A stretch of 55,653 nt of DNA from Nitrospirales bacterium (GTDB lineage Bacteria; Nitrospirota; Nitrospiria; Nitrospirales; UBA8639): NCBI GenBank assembly GCA_012270585.1, contig JAAXIB010000025.1:1-55653 (forward strand), in the 5' to 3' direction. The position numbers and the translations under genes were made by a program. The notes below the pieces were generated by a model that saw only the letters and a program-made list of their open reading frames with translations, was not told where the DNA came from and searched no databases. Position 1 is the stretch's first letter, and the number at the start of each line of letters is the position of its first letter. Shown here in pieces: positions 17,567 to 25,010 of this stretch.

Positions 17567-18355
17567 ATGAGAGGCTGCGTGATTCCTTTTTTGTCGAAAT
17601 ACTGTCCGGAGAAGCCCGAATTGTTGCAGGCGGCGTCTATCATTGGGAAAAGTGTGGCTGCTTGTGCAATTCTCCTTTTCCTTGTTGTAGGGGTATGGTG
17701 GAACATTCCCGCTACCCAATCAATTCATTCCTCCAAGCCTCAACTCAACACCGTGGAACGTGTCACGACCTCGGTCAAATCCGATCTCGCCTGGTGGGAG
17801 ATACGCCGCTTCTATCACCATATTGAAACCCGCTTGCCCCAGTATCGCTGGCAATTTGAAGAAGTCGCGAAGGCCTATGGAATTTCCTGGACGTTACTGG
17901 CCGCTCAAGCGTATCAGGAATCACATTGGGATCGACACGCCGTCAGTCCAACTGGAGTTCGAGGCATCATGATGCTGACCCGGGATACTGCTTCGTTTTT
18001 GGGCATTCAAAACAGGGAAGATCCCACCAAGAGCATCGAAGGTGGAGCCCGGTATTTTCAGATCCTGGAAAAGCGTCTTCCCCGCCGTATCGGAAAAGCC
18101 GATCGGACATGGATTGCCTTGGCGGCCTATAACGTGGGCATGGGACATATCAAGGATGCCCAATACCTGGCACGCCGGATGGGTAAGAATCCCCATTCCT
18201 GGAATGATCTCAAGACCATGCTGCCCCTCCTGGCCCAAGAACCCTACCACGAAACCTTGCGATATGGGTATGCCCGCGGTTGGGAGCCCGTCCGGTACGT
18301 GAAACGCATCCGCGCCTACCACGCCTTGCTCGAGCAATACCTCAGCGAAATCTGA
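17567..18355 (+). CDS. membrane-anchored lytic transglycosylase (MltF C-terminal-like)
   Basis: A 262-residue protein with one N-terminal transmembrane segment (about residues 30-48) and a GH23 SLT domain. The catalytic glutamate lies in LLAAQAYQESHWDRHAVSPT, followed by the MltF-type SPTGVRGIMMLTRDTASFLG and the AAYNVGMGHI motif. It should cleave peptidoglycan in the periplasm with formation of 1,6-anhydro-MurNAc. It lacks the amino-acid-binding domain of full MltF. The ribosome-binding site is weak, so the exact start is uncertain. Confidence 0.88.
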   Translation: MRGCVIPFLSKYCPEKPELLQAASIIGKSVAACAILLFLVVGVWWNIPATQSIHSSKPQLNTVERVTTSVKSDLAWWEIRRFYHHIETRLPQYRWQFEEVAKAYGISWTLLAAQAYQESHWDRHAVSPTGVRGIMMLTRDTASFLGIQNREDPTKSIEGGARYFQILEKRLPRRIGKADRTWIALAAYNVGMGHIKDAQYLARRMGKNPHSWNDLKTMLPLLAQEPYHETLRYGYARGWEPVRYVKRIRAYHALLEQYLSEI

Positions 18356-18357
18356 CC

Positions 18358-18545
18358 ATCCTTGCGCAGGTTCAACAATTTCGGGAAGATGTTAAGGAAA
18401 AGTTTAAAGAAGTTAGGGCGTTACTGAAGTTCTCTTTTGCAGAACGGGGTCATCGAAGCCAATCGCCTGAAACGGATGTGGGTGTTCTCAAGGCAACGCC
18501 TGATCGCCTCGAAGCTCAACAAAAACAGTTTCTTCTGAGCAACGT
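18358..18545 (+). pseudogene. possible coiled-coil gene remnant
   Basis: Between the transglycosylase stop and the sirtuin start an open stretch reads VQQFREDVKEKFKEVRALLK and later TDVGVLKATPDRLEAQQKQF. This looks like the C-terminal coiled coil of small phage- or toxin-associated proteins of unknown role. There is no start codon in a sensible position and the frame runs back into the upstream gene. I treat it as a possible remnant only. Confidence 0.25.
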
Positions 18546-18557
18546 TTTTGATTGAAC

Positions 18558-19286
18558 ATGACCGCCTCCCCCATGGTGCAAGAACTGAAGGCGAGGCTTG
18601 CCCGGACCGCCGCCGTCACGGTCCTGACCGGCGCCGGCATTTCCGCGGACAGCGGCGTGCCGACGTTTCGAGGAGCGGATGGACTGTGGAAAGATTACCG
18701 TGCCGAAGAACTGGCCTCACCCGAGGCCTTTGCCCGCGATCCTCAACTCGTGTGGGAATGGTACAACTGGCGCCGCGCACTCATCGCGACCAAGCAGCCG
18801 AATCCGGCCCATACCGCCCTCGTGGAACTGGAACACAGAGTCGAAAAATTTTGGCTCATCACGCAAAACGTCGATGGGCTCCACCCCTTGGCGGGCTCTC
18901 AACGCCTGTCGGAGATTCACGGGAACATCTGGAAGGTCCGGTGCACGCAATGCGGGCAGATCACCGTCAATCGCGACGTGCCCATCGCACTCTTGCCGGA
19001 ATGCCCGACGTGCCGGGGACTTCTTCGTCCTCATATTGTCTGGTTCGGAGAATCCCTTGATCCTGAAGATCTGCGACAGAGTTTCGACGCGTTACGAAAT
19101 TGCGACGTGCTCCTGATTGTCGGCACGTCCGGCGTGGTCTACCCGGCCGCGTCTTTCGGACCCATTGCCAAAGAGCATGGGGCCTTTGTGGCGGAATTGA
19201 ACCTGGACCCGACGCCCAATTCCGACCTGGTCGACGTGGCCCTTCAGGGTCACGCCAAAGACCTGGTGCCTCAACTTGTTTCATAA
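18558..19286 (+). CDS. cobB: NAD-dependent protein deacylase (Sir2/CobB family)
   Basis: A 242-residue sirtuin. The NAD pocket is seen in LTGAGISADSGVPTFRG and ITQNVDGLHPLAGS, the catalytic His in SEIHGNIWKVRC, and a Zn knuckle in CTQCG and CPTC. The stretch WEWYNWRRAL provides the Tyr-x-x-Arg pair of class III sirtuins, which favour succinyl/malonyl over acetyl lysine, so desuccinylase activity is plausible. I use the ATG at 18558, not the preceding TTG. It lies 91 bases upstream of the sulfur-carrier operon; a regulatory link is possible but not shown. Confidence 0.92.
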   Translation: MTASPMVQELKARLARTAAVTVLTGAGISADSGVPTFRGADGLWKDYRAEELASPEAFARDPQLVWEWYNWRRALIATKQPNPAHTALVELEHRVEKFWLITQNVDGLHPLAGSQRLSEIHGNIWKVRCTQCGQITVNRDVPIALLPECPTCRGLLRPHIVWFGESLDPEDLRQSFDALRNCDVLLIVGTSGVVYPAASFGPIAKEHGAFVAELNLDPTPNSDLVDVALQGHAKDLVPQLVS

Positions 19287-19377
19287 CCCTTTGTAATTTC
19301 ACATTTTCTTGACGAAATTGTTATGGGTTTGTTACCTTTAATTGTTTATAGTCATATCCAGGACTGTGGAGCAGACA

Positions 19378-19578
19378 ATGCAAATCACCATTAATGGTAA
19401 GCCCGAAGAGTTGCAGGCCGGCACCGTCATGGACGTCCTCAAACACAAGGACATCGACCCGCACATGGTTGCCGTTGAACTCAATGCGCAAATCGTCGAA
19501 CGGGACCGGCTCGACACCACGAACGTCCAGGACGGCGACAAGGTGGAATTTCTGTTCTACATGGGTGGAGGAATGTGA
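19378..19578 (+). CDS. ThiS/CysO-type sulfur carrier protein, C-terminally capped
   Basis: A 66-residue ubiquitin-fold protein: MQITINGKPEELQAGTVMDV, VAVELNAQIVERDRLDTTNV, then VQDGDKVEFLFYMGGGM. Sulfur carriers work with a bare C-terminal Gly-Gly that is adenylated and turned into a thiocarboxylate. This one ends Gly-Gly-Gly-Met, so the Met should be removed first, and a JAMM protease is encoded in the same cluster (24029-24535). GTGGAG precedes the ATG. The cysteine synthase start overlaps its stop by 4 bases (GTGA), the arrangement expected for a CysO-CysM pair, although a ThiS role in thiamine synthesis cannot be excluded. Confidence 0.85.
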   Translation: MQITINGKPEELQAGTVMDVLKHKDIDPHMVAVELNAQIVERDRLDTTNVQDGDKVEFLFYMGGGM

Positions 19579-20504
19579 CCACCCGATACTTGTCAAAGAT
19601 TACGGAGGGAATCGGCAAGACACCGCTGGTTCGATTGAATCGCCTGTCTGAAGAAGGCGGCGGCGCTATTTTCGGAAAGGTGGAGTTTGCCAACCCCGGC
19701 GGGAGCGTCAAGGATCGCATCTGCCTCAATATGATCGATGAGGCGGAACGCACCGGCGCACTCAAGCCCGGCGGAACGATCGTCGAACCGACCAGCGGGA
19801 ACACCGGGATCGGGCTTGCGTTAATCGCCGCGGTTCGAGGGTATAAATTGATTCTGGTCATGCCGGAAAGCATGAGCCTCGAACGCGCAAGCCTGTTATC
19901 GTCCTACGGCGCGCAATTGATTTTGACCCCGGCTTGGGAAGGCATGCAAGGTTCGATTCGAGAGGCCCAGAGCATTATTGCCCAAAACCCCGAATATTTT
20001 ATGCCCGACCAATTTTCCAACCCGGCGAATCCCGCGATGCACAGGGCGACGACCGCGCTTGAGATCTGGGACGCCATGGAGGGCAACATCAATGCGTTTG
20101 TCGCAGCCGTCGGGACGGGAGGGACCATTACCGGTTGCGGAGAGGTGTTCAAGGAACGCGCCCCGGCCACCAAAATCGTTGCCGTGGAACCCGCGGGCTC
20201 TCCGGTGCTCTCCGGCGGGGCGCCCGGGCCGCACAAGATTCAAGGCATCGGCGCCGGCTTCGTGCCGAAAGTGCTGAATCGCACCATCATTGATGATATT
20301 ATTCGGGTCACCGACGACCAGGCCTATCAGACCACAAAACTGCTGGCAAAACAGGAAGGGCTGCTCGTGGGGATTTCCGCCGGCGCCAACGTGTTTGCGG
20401 CCCAACAGGTCGCGAAAGAGTTGAAGCCGGATCAAAACGTGGTCACGGTCCTGTGCGACACGGGTGAACGGTATCTGAGTATCGAAAAGTATTTCAACAT
20501 CTAG
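19575..20504 (+). CDS. cysM: PLP-dependent cysteine synthase (CysM/CysK family)
   Basis: A 309-residue fold-type II PLP enzyme starting with GTG. The PLP lysine is in GGSVKDRICLNMIDEAE, the substrate loop in TSGNTGIGLALIA, and the phosphate-binding loop in AVGTGGTITGCGEVFKE. These make cysteine from an activated serine and a sulfur donor. Its 4-base overlap with a sulfur carrier gene, and MoeB and JAMM genes nearby, suggest it uses the carrier's thiocarboxylate, as Mycobacterium CysM does with CysO, rather than free sulfide. O-acetylserine versus O-phosphoserine preference cannot be read from the sequence by eye. Confidence 0.92.
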   Translation: MTTRYLSKITEGIGKTPLVRLNRLSEEGGGAIFGKVEFANPGGSVKDRICLNMIDEAERTGALKPGGTIVEPTSGNTGIGLALIAAVRGYKLILVMPESMSLERASLLSSYGAQLILTPAWEGMQGSIREAQSIIAQNPEYFMPDQFSNPANPAMHRATTALEIWDAMEGNINAFVAAVGTGGTITGCGEVFKERAPATKIVAVEPAGSPVLSGGAPGPHKIQGIGAGFVPKVLNRTIIDDIIRVTDDQAYQTTKLLAKQEGLLVGISAGANVFAAQQVAKELKPDQNVVTVLCDTGERYLSIEKYFNI

Positions 20505-20518
20505 CTGAGTGCAACGAC

Positions 20519-21346
20519 GTGAATTTCTCGGACGAACAAATCACCCGGTACAGCCGGCATATCCTGTTGCCCGAGGTCGGAGGGAAGGGGCAAAAGAAAA
20601 TCGCCCAGGCGAAAGTGTTTGTGGTCGGGGCCGGAGGGCTCGGTTCACCGGTCGCCTTATACCTGGCAGCGGCCGGTGTCGGAACGATCGGCTTGATCGA
20701 CAGCGACGTGGTCGACCGGTCCAATCTGCAACGGCAGGTCCTTCACCATACCCCCGACGTCGGACGGTCGAAGGTGCAGTCGGCGAAAGAAAAAATATTC
20801 CTCCTGAATCCCGACGTGACCGTGGAGACGTACGAAGATCGGTTTACCGCCGCCAATGCAATGAACTCTATCGCGCCCTACGACGTGGTGATCGACGGCG
20901 TGGATACGTTTCCCGCAAAGTTTCTCATCAATGATGCCTGCTACTTCGCGGGAAAACCCCTGATCCACGCCGGGATCCTCAGATTCGAGGGCCGGGTGTT
21001 CTCCATTGTGCCCAAGCAATCGGCCTGCTACCGGTGCATTTTCAACCATCCCCCGCCGCCCGGGCTCGTGCCCAGTTGCCAGGAGGCCGGCATCATCGGC
21101 GTCGTGGCCGGCATCATCGGGACCATTCAGGCCACGGAGGCGTTGAAATTGATCTTGGGGATCGGCGACCCGCTCACCGACCGCATTCTGGATTTTGACG
21201 CCCGAAAAACCGCATTTCGTGAAATAAAGACAAAACGAAATCCCAGGTGCCCCTTGTGTGGGGACCATCCGACCATTACCGAACTGTTTGAGCACGAACA
21301 GGAGGTGTGCCAACTGCAAACGCCCGGAGCGATCGGTATCGCGTAG
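20519..21346 (+). CDS. moeB: MoeB/ThiF-type E1-like activating enzyme, atypical active site
   Basis: A 275-residue adenylyltransferase for sulfur carriers, starting with GTG. The ATP-binding VVGAGGLGSPVALYLAAAGVG, the arginine-finger region RYSRHILLPEVGGKGQ, Zn ligands CYRC and CPLC, and the conserved cysteine in SCQEAGIIGVV are all present. The usual D-N-F-x-x-R element reads DGVDTFPAKF: Asn is Thr and Arg is Lys, unlike the second copy at 23136. A tail of about 20 residues extends past the last zinc ligand region. It probably activates the carrier at 19378; the substitutions could mean a changed partner or rate. Confidence 0.88.
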   Translation: MNFSDEQITRYSRHILLPEVGGKGQKKIAQAKVFVVGAGGLGSPVALYLAAAGVGTIGLIDSDVVDRSNLQRQVLHHTPDVGRSKVQSAKEKIFLLNPDVTVETYEDRFTAANAMNSIAPYDVVIDGVDTFPAKFLINDACYFAGKPLIHAGILRFEGRVFSIVPKQSACYRCIFNHPPPPGLVPSCQEAGIIGVVAGIIGTIQATEALKLILGIGDPLTDRILDFDARKTAFREIKTKRNPRCPLCGDHPTITELFEHEQEVCQLQTPGAIGIA

Positions 21347-21377
21347 TGACCGGCCGGATGCGGAAGGAGGTGGAACC

Positions 21378-22616
21378 ATGGCAAAGATGAAAGCCCTCAT
21401 TTGCCGGGAATGCGGGAAGGAATATCCCACGGAGGCCCTCCACGTCTGCGAACTGTGCTTCGGACCCCTGGAGGTCAAATATAACTACGATGAAATCAAG
21501 GAGGCGATGCCGCGCGCCTCGGTCGAGGCCGGCCCCAAGTCACTCTGGCGGTACAAGGAATTGCTCCCGATTGAAGGCGGCCCGACGGTCGGGTTGCACG
21601 CGGGCATGACTCCCCTCGTGCACGCCAAAAATCTGGGCTCCTTTTTGGGACTCGACGAACTCTACATCAAGAACGACTGCGTCAACCAGCCGACCCTGTC
21701 GTTCAAGGATCGGGTCGTGGCCGTGGCCCTGACGCGCGCCAGGGAACTGGGGTATGAAACCGCAGCTTGCGCCTCTACCGGCAATCTGGCTAATTCCGTC
21801 GCCGCGCACGCGGCGCAGGCCGGCATGCAATGTTACGTGTTCATCCCCGGAGACCTGGAAGCGGCGAAGGTCCTCGGCAACCTGATCTATCGGCCGAAAG
21901 TCGTGGAAATCGAAGGCAACTACGATGACGTCAACCGTTTGTGCAGCGAGATCGCCGGCGAGCGGAGATGGGCCTTTGTCAACGTGAACATCCGCCCGTA
22001 TTACGCCGAAGGCTCGAAGACCTTGGCCTTTGAAGTCGTGGAACAACTGGGGTGGCGCGCACCCGATCAAGTCGTGGTGCCGATGGCCTCGGGGTCGTTA
22101 TTGACCAAGATCTGGAAGGGCCTCAACGAATTCAAGAAAATCGGGTTTCTCAAGGACGTATCCACGAAGGTGAACGGCGCCCAGGCCGAAGGGTGCTCCC
22201 CGATCGCCACGGCGTTTAAAGCCGGACGCGACTTCTTCAAGCCGGTCAAGCCGAACACCATCGCCAAATCCCTGGCCATCGGCAATCCCGCGGACGGCTA
22301 CTATGCCCTGAAAACCACCATGGAAAGCGGCGGGGCCATGGAAGCGGTCACCGACGACGAAGTCATAGAAGGCATCAAGCTCCTGGCCCAAACCGAGGGG
22401 ATTTTTGCGGAGACCGCGGGCGGCGTGACCATCAGCACCCTTCGCAAACTCGTGAAACAGGGCGCCATCAAGAAGCACGACGTGACCGTTGCCTACATCA
22501 CCGGCAATGGATTAAAGACACAGGAAGCCGTTGTGGATTCGGTCGGGCGTCCCTTCCGAATCCCACCGAGCCTGGTCAAATTTGAACAAACGTTTGGACA
22601 ACAGGGGGCGGCATGA
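21378..22616 (+). CDS. thrC: threonine synthase-like PLP enzyme with N-terminal zinc ribbon
   Basis: A 412-residue protein behind the best ribosome-binding site of the operon (AAGGAGGTGGAACC). An N-terminal CRECG...CELC zinc ribbon (residues 9-31) precedes the fold-type II PLP domain: NQPTLSFKDRVVAVAL with the PLP lysine, ACASTGNLANSVAAHAAQAG, and VVPMASGSLLTKI. By homology it converts O-phosphohomoserine to threonine. However, it overlaps by 4 bases a MoaD-like sulfur carrier gene, followed by a NIL (methionine-binding type) protein, so a sulfur-transfer reaction giving homocysteine from the same substrate is an attractive alternative. That is inference. Confidence 0.85.
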   Translation: MAKMKALICRECGKEYPTEALHVCELCFGPLEVKYNYDEIKEAMPRASVEAGPKSLWRYKELLPIEGGPTVGLHAGMTPLVHAKNLGSFLGLDELYIKNDCVNQPTLSFKDRVVAVALTRARELGYETAACASTGNLANSVAAHAAQAGMQCYVFIPGDLEAAKVLGNLIYRPKVVEIEGNYDDVNRLCSEIAGERRWAFVNVNIRPYYAEGSKTLAFEVVEQLGWRAPDQVVVPMASGSLLTKIWKGLNEFKKIGFLKDVSTKVNGAQAEGCSPIATAFKAGRDFFKPVKPNTIAKSLAIGNPADGYYALKTTMESGGAMEAVTDDEVIEGIKLLAQTEGIFAETAGGVTISTLRKLVKQGAIKKHDVTVAYITGNGLKTQEAVVDSVGRPFRIPPSLVKFEQTFGQQGAA

Positions 22617-22894
22617 TCACCGTACGCATACCAACTCCCCTCCGCCCGATGACCGGAGGCAAGAGTGAAGTGGAGGGAACCGGCAACAGTATCGGCGAAT
22701 TGATCGATCAATTGAATGACGCGCATCCGGGATTGAAAGACCGGATCTGTGACGAACAGGGAGAAATTCGACGCTTTATCAACATTTACCTGAACGAAGA
22801 AGACATCCGGTTCCTGACGGGAAAAGACACGCTCGTCAAGGACGGTGACGAGGTGTCGATTGTTCCCGCCATTGCCGGTGGTGGCCATGACTAA
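22613..22894 (+). CDS. MoaD/ThiS-like sulfur carrier protein, C-terminally capped
   Basis: A 93-residue ubiquitin-fold protein, somewhat longer than ThiS: VRIPTPLRPMTGGKSEVEGT, LIDQLNDAHPGLKDRICDEQ, INIYLNEEDIRFLTGKDTLV, and the end VSIVPAIAGGGHD. As with the carrier at 19378, the reactive Gly-Gly is masked, here by His-Asp, and needs trimming before adenylation. The start overlaps the threonine-synthase-like gene by 4 bases (ATGA) and its end overlaps the NIL gene by 8, so the three are translationally coupled. A MoaD role in molybdopterin synthesis is less likely because no moaE or moaC is nearby. Confidence 0.87.
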   Translation: MITVRIPTPLRPMTGGKSEVEGTGNSIGELIDQLNDAHPGLKDRICDEQGEIRRFINIYLNEEDIRFLTGKDTLVKDGDEVSIVPAIAGGGHD

Positions 22895-23126
22895 ACTGCG
22901 ATTTCACATCAGATTTCCCGAAGAGAAGATTCCGGAACCCGTCATTTATCAGATCGGTCACGAATACCAGGTCGTCACCAGCATTCGCCGGGCCGACGTC
23001 CGTGCAACCACCGGCTGGATGGACGTGGAATTTTCAGGGGAAACCGAAGAAATCGAACGTGCGATTGCGGGTCTGCGCAACAAAGGCGTGCTCGTCGATC
23101 CCATTGAACTGAACGTGGTGGAATAA
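22887..23126 (+). CDS. stand-alone NIL domain protein
   Basis: A 79-residue protein that is almost entirely a NIL domain (KLRFHIRFPEEKIPEPVIYQ, TGWMDVEFSGETEEIERAIA, GLRNKGVLVDPIELNVVE). NIL domains occur at the C-terminus of the methionine importer ATPase MetN, where they bind methionine and inhibit transport, and in some archaeal proteins of homocysteine synthesis. Here it is a separate protein coupled to the sulfur-carrier gene. A methionine sensor or a subunit of the neighbouring PLP enzyme are the two readings I would consider. It has no cysteines. Confidence 0.85.
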   Translation: MTKLRFHIRFPEEKIPEPVIYQIGHEYQVVTSIRRADVRATTGWMDVEFSGETEEIERAIAGLRNKGVLVDPIELNVVE

Positions 23127-23135
23127 AGGCCGGAA

Positions 23136-23936
23136 ATGGATTTTACCGAAGAACAAGTCGAACGATACAGCCGGCAGATCATCCTCGAGCAGGTGGGAGG
23201 GAAAGGCCAACAGAAATTGAGCCGGGCCAAAGTCCTTGTCATCGGCGCCGGAGGTCTGGGGTCGCCGGTCGCGCTGTATCTGGGAGCGGCAGGCATCGGC
23301 ACGATCGGCTTGATCGACGGCGACGTGGTGGATCTCTCGAACCTGCAACGGCAGGTCCTCCACACCACGCCCCACGTGGGGGTCCCCAAGGTCGAATCCG
23401 GCCGCCGGCTTTTGGAGGCGTTGAATCCCGACGTCCTCGTGAAGACGTATCAGGAGCCCATCACCGCCGAGAACGTGATGACCCTGTTGTCCGACTACGA
23501 CCTGGTGCTCGACGGCTCCGATAACTTCGGCACCCGATTCCTGATGAACGATGCCTGCTTCTTTGCGAAAAAGCCCCTGATCTCGGGGAGCGTCTTTCGT
23601 TTTGAAGGACAGCTTGCCACGATCAAACCGCATGAGGGATACCCCTGCTATCGCTGTCTCTACCCCGAACCGCCTCCTGCCGGGTTGGTCCCCAATTGCC
23701 AGGAAGCCGGGGTGCTGGGTGTTCTCACGGGCACCATCGGTATTTTACAGGCCAGTGAAGCCATCAAGGAAATCCTGGAGATCGGCGAGACGCTCGCGGA
23801 CCGTCTCCTGATCTACGATGCCCTCGAAATGAAGTTTCGCAACGTCGGGCGCCCCAAGGATCCCCGCTGCCCGCTCTGCAGCGCCACCCCAACGATCACC
23901 GCGCTGGAAGAACATCACGTCTCGTGCAGCGTGTAA
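23136..23936 (+). CDS. moeB: MoeB/ThiF-type E1-like activating enzyme, second copy
   Basis: A 266-residue paralogue of the enzyme at 20519 with a canonical active site: RYSRQIILEQVGGKGQ, VIGAGGLGSPVALYLGAAGI, DGSDNFGTRFLMNDAC (intact D-N-F-x-x-R), Zn pairs CYRC and CPLC, and the conserved cysteine in NCQEAGVLGVL. It starts 9 bases after the NIL gene and should adenylate the carrier at 22613, or both carriers. Two E1-like genes in one cluster suggest separate dedicated E1-carrier pairs. Confidence 0.92.
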   Translation: MDFTEEQVERYSRQIILEQVGGKGQQKLSRAKVLVIGAGGLGSPVALYLGAAGIGTIGLIDGDVVDLSNLQRQVLHTTPHVGVPKVESGRRLLEALNPDVLVKTYQEPITAENVMTLLSDYDLVLDGSDNFGTRFLMNDACFFAKKPLISGSVFRFEGQLATIKPHEGYPCYRCLYPEPPPAGLVPNCQEAGVLGVLTGTIGILQASEAIKEILEIGETLADRLLIYDALEMKFRNVGRPKDPRCPLCSATPTITALEEHHVSCSV

Positions 23937-24028
23937 CCGCAGTAGAGAGAACTCGACCGTTCATCGTCCTGGTTGCGTCGTCCCGGATGTCAGGGCAGGC
24001 AACGCCGCACATTTGCTGACCGGCTCCC

Positions 24029-24535
24029 ATGCTTTCGATTCCTTCGGACATCTGGGAAGACATGATCGAGCATGCACGGGCCTTGGACCCTCATGAATGC
24101 TGCGGCATTCTCGCCGGCACGGACCACGCCATTACCCGGCATTATCGCATCACCAACATCTTGGCCAAGATGAGCGAGACCGAACTGGCTCGCTTCGATC
24201 AGGCAAAACTGTCCGACCTCAAACAGCTTTCTCCGGAAGAACGGGCCGATATCGCCTTTCAAATGGATGCGCAGGAAATGTCACAAGCGCAAAAAGACAT
24301 TCGTCAGAAAGGCATCACGCTGAGAGCCTTTTATCATTCGCATACCTTCAGCCCCGCCCGCCCGTCCGTCACGGATATCAAAATCGCCATGGAATTCGAG
24401 AGCTACAGGGAAAAACTCAATATTCCCGAACCCCTTCACGTCATCATCTCCCTCCAGGATAAAGCGAACCCCGTCATCCGCGCCTATCGGATACAGGACT
24501 CGACAGCCGCCGAAGTTCCCGTCGAACGCCGATAA
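24029..24535 (+). CDS. JAMM/Mec+-type metalloprotease
   Basis: A 168-residue MPN/JAB1 protease. The zinc site reads HSHTFSPARPSVTDI, the canonical His-x-His-x7-Ser-x2-Asp, and the N-terminal HECCGILAGTDH supplies the usual conserved region; an inserted acidic helical stretch (about residues 45-75) separates the two. In Mycobacterium, Mec+ releases cysteine from the CysO-cysteine adduct; QbsD- and HcyD-like relatives cut residues from the carrier C-terminus. Both carriers in this cluster need trimming (Met, His-Asp), so it may do both jobs. A 92-base gap separates it from the second moeB gene. Confidence 0.9.
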   Translation: MLSIPSDIWEDMIEHARALDPHECCGILAGTDHAITRHYRITNILAKMSETELARFDQAKLSDLKQLSPEERADIAFQMDAQEMSQAQKDIRQKGITLRAFYHSHTFSPARPSVTDIKIAMEFESYREKLNIPEPLHVIISLQDKANPVIRAYRIQDSTAAEVPVERR

Positions 24536-24619
24536 CCTGCGGCGCTTTTCTGGACATCCCCTATCCAAGTTGCCATAATGCGGGAAATGCCTTCTCCCCC
24601 TTTTACAAGGAGATCCGTC

Positions 24620-24982
24620 ATGTTTCGTCCTTTTGCATTCATCCTCGTTATCGTTTTTTTGACGTTGACATCCACGTTGAGTTGGGCGTTTACCGATGAA
24701 CCCGGCAAAGAAGGGAGCTTTTACAGTCCGATCATCCGCGTGGTACCGGATCAAGGCTTTCTTCTCATCAACAGCGGGAGCGGCATTCTTTGGCTCAAGG
24801 CCAGCGAGGCGGCAATGCCGCATCTCGCAAAGCTGCCCGTTGGCGGCCTGATTGACGTTGTGGTGGTCTTTCAAGGAAAACCCAACCCGCCGATCATCAA
24901 GCTATGGAAATTGGCGAGCGGTGACTCCGCCTGCCCCGAGTTTGATGGAAAACAATGCGTGCTACCTGCAAAAAAGAAATAA
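24620..24982 (+). CDS. hypothetical secreted protein
   Basis: A 120-residue protein with a clear signal peptide (MFRPFAFILVIVFLTLTSTL, cleavage probably after LSWA). The mature part (YSPIIRVVPDQGFLLINSGS, LAKLPVGGLIDVVVVFQ) looks like a small beta-rich periplasmic domain with two C-terminal cysteines (SACPEFDGKQC). AAGGAG lies six bases before the chosen ATG at 24620; upstream starts lack such a site. It follows the sulfur cluster by 84 bases but nothing ties it to sulfur metabolism. Confidence 0.65.
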   Translation: MFRPFAFILVIVFLTLTSTLSWAFTDEPGKEGSFYSPIIRVVPDQGFLLINSGSGILWLKASEAAMPHLAKLPVGGLIDVVVVFQGKPNPPIIKLWKLASGDSACPEFDGKQCVLPAKKK

Positions 24983-25010
24983 CGGGTGGGATTGCTGCGA
25001 GAAACGTGGG

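Noticed and set aside
20657-21478. 273-codon open frame on the minus strand
   Set aside because: Antisense to the first moeB gene; no domain.
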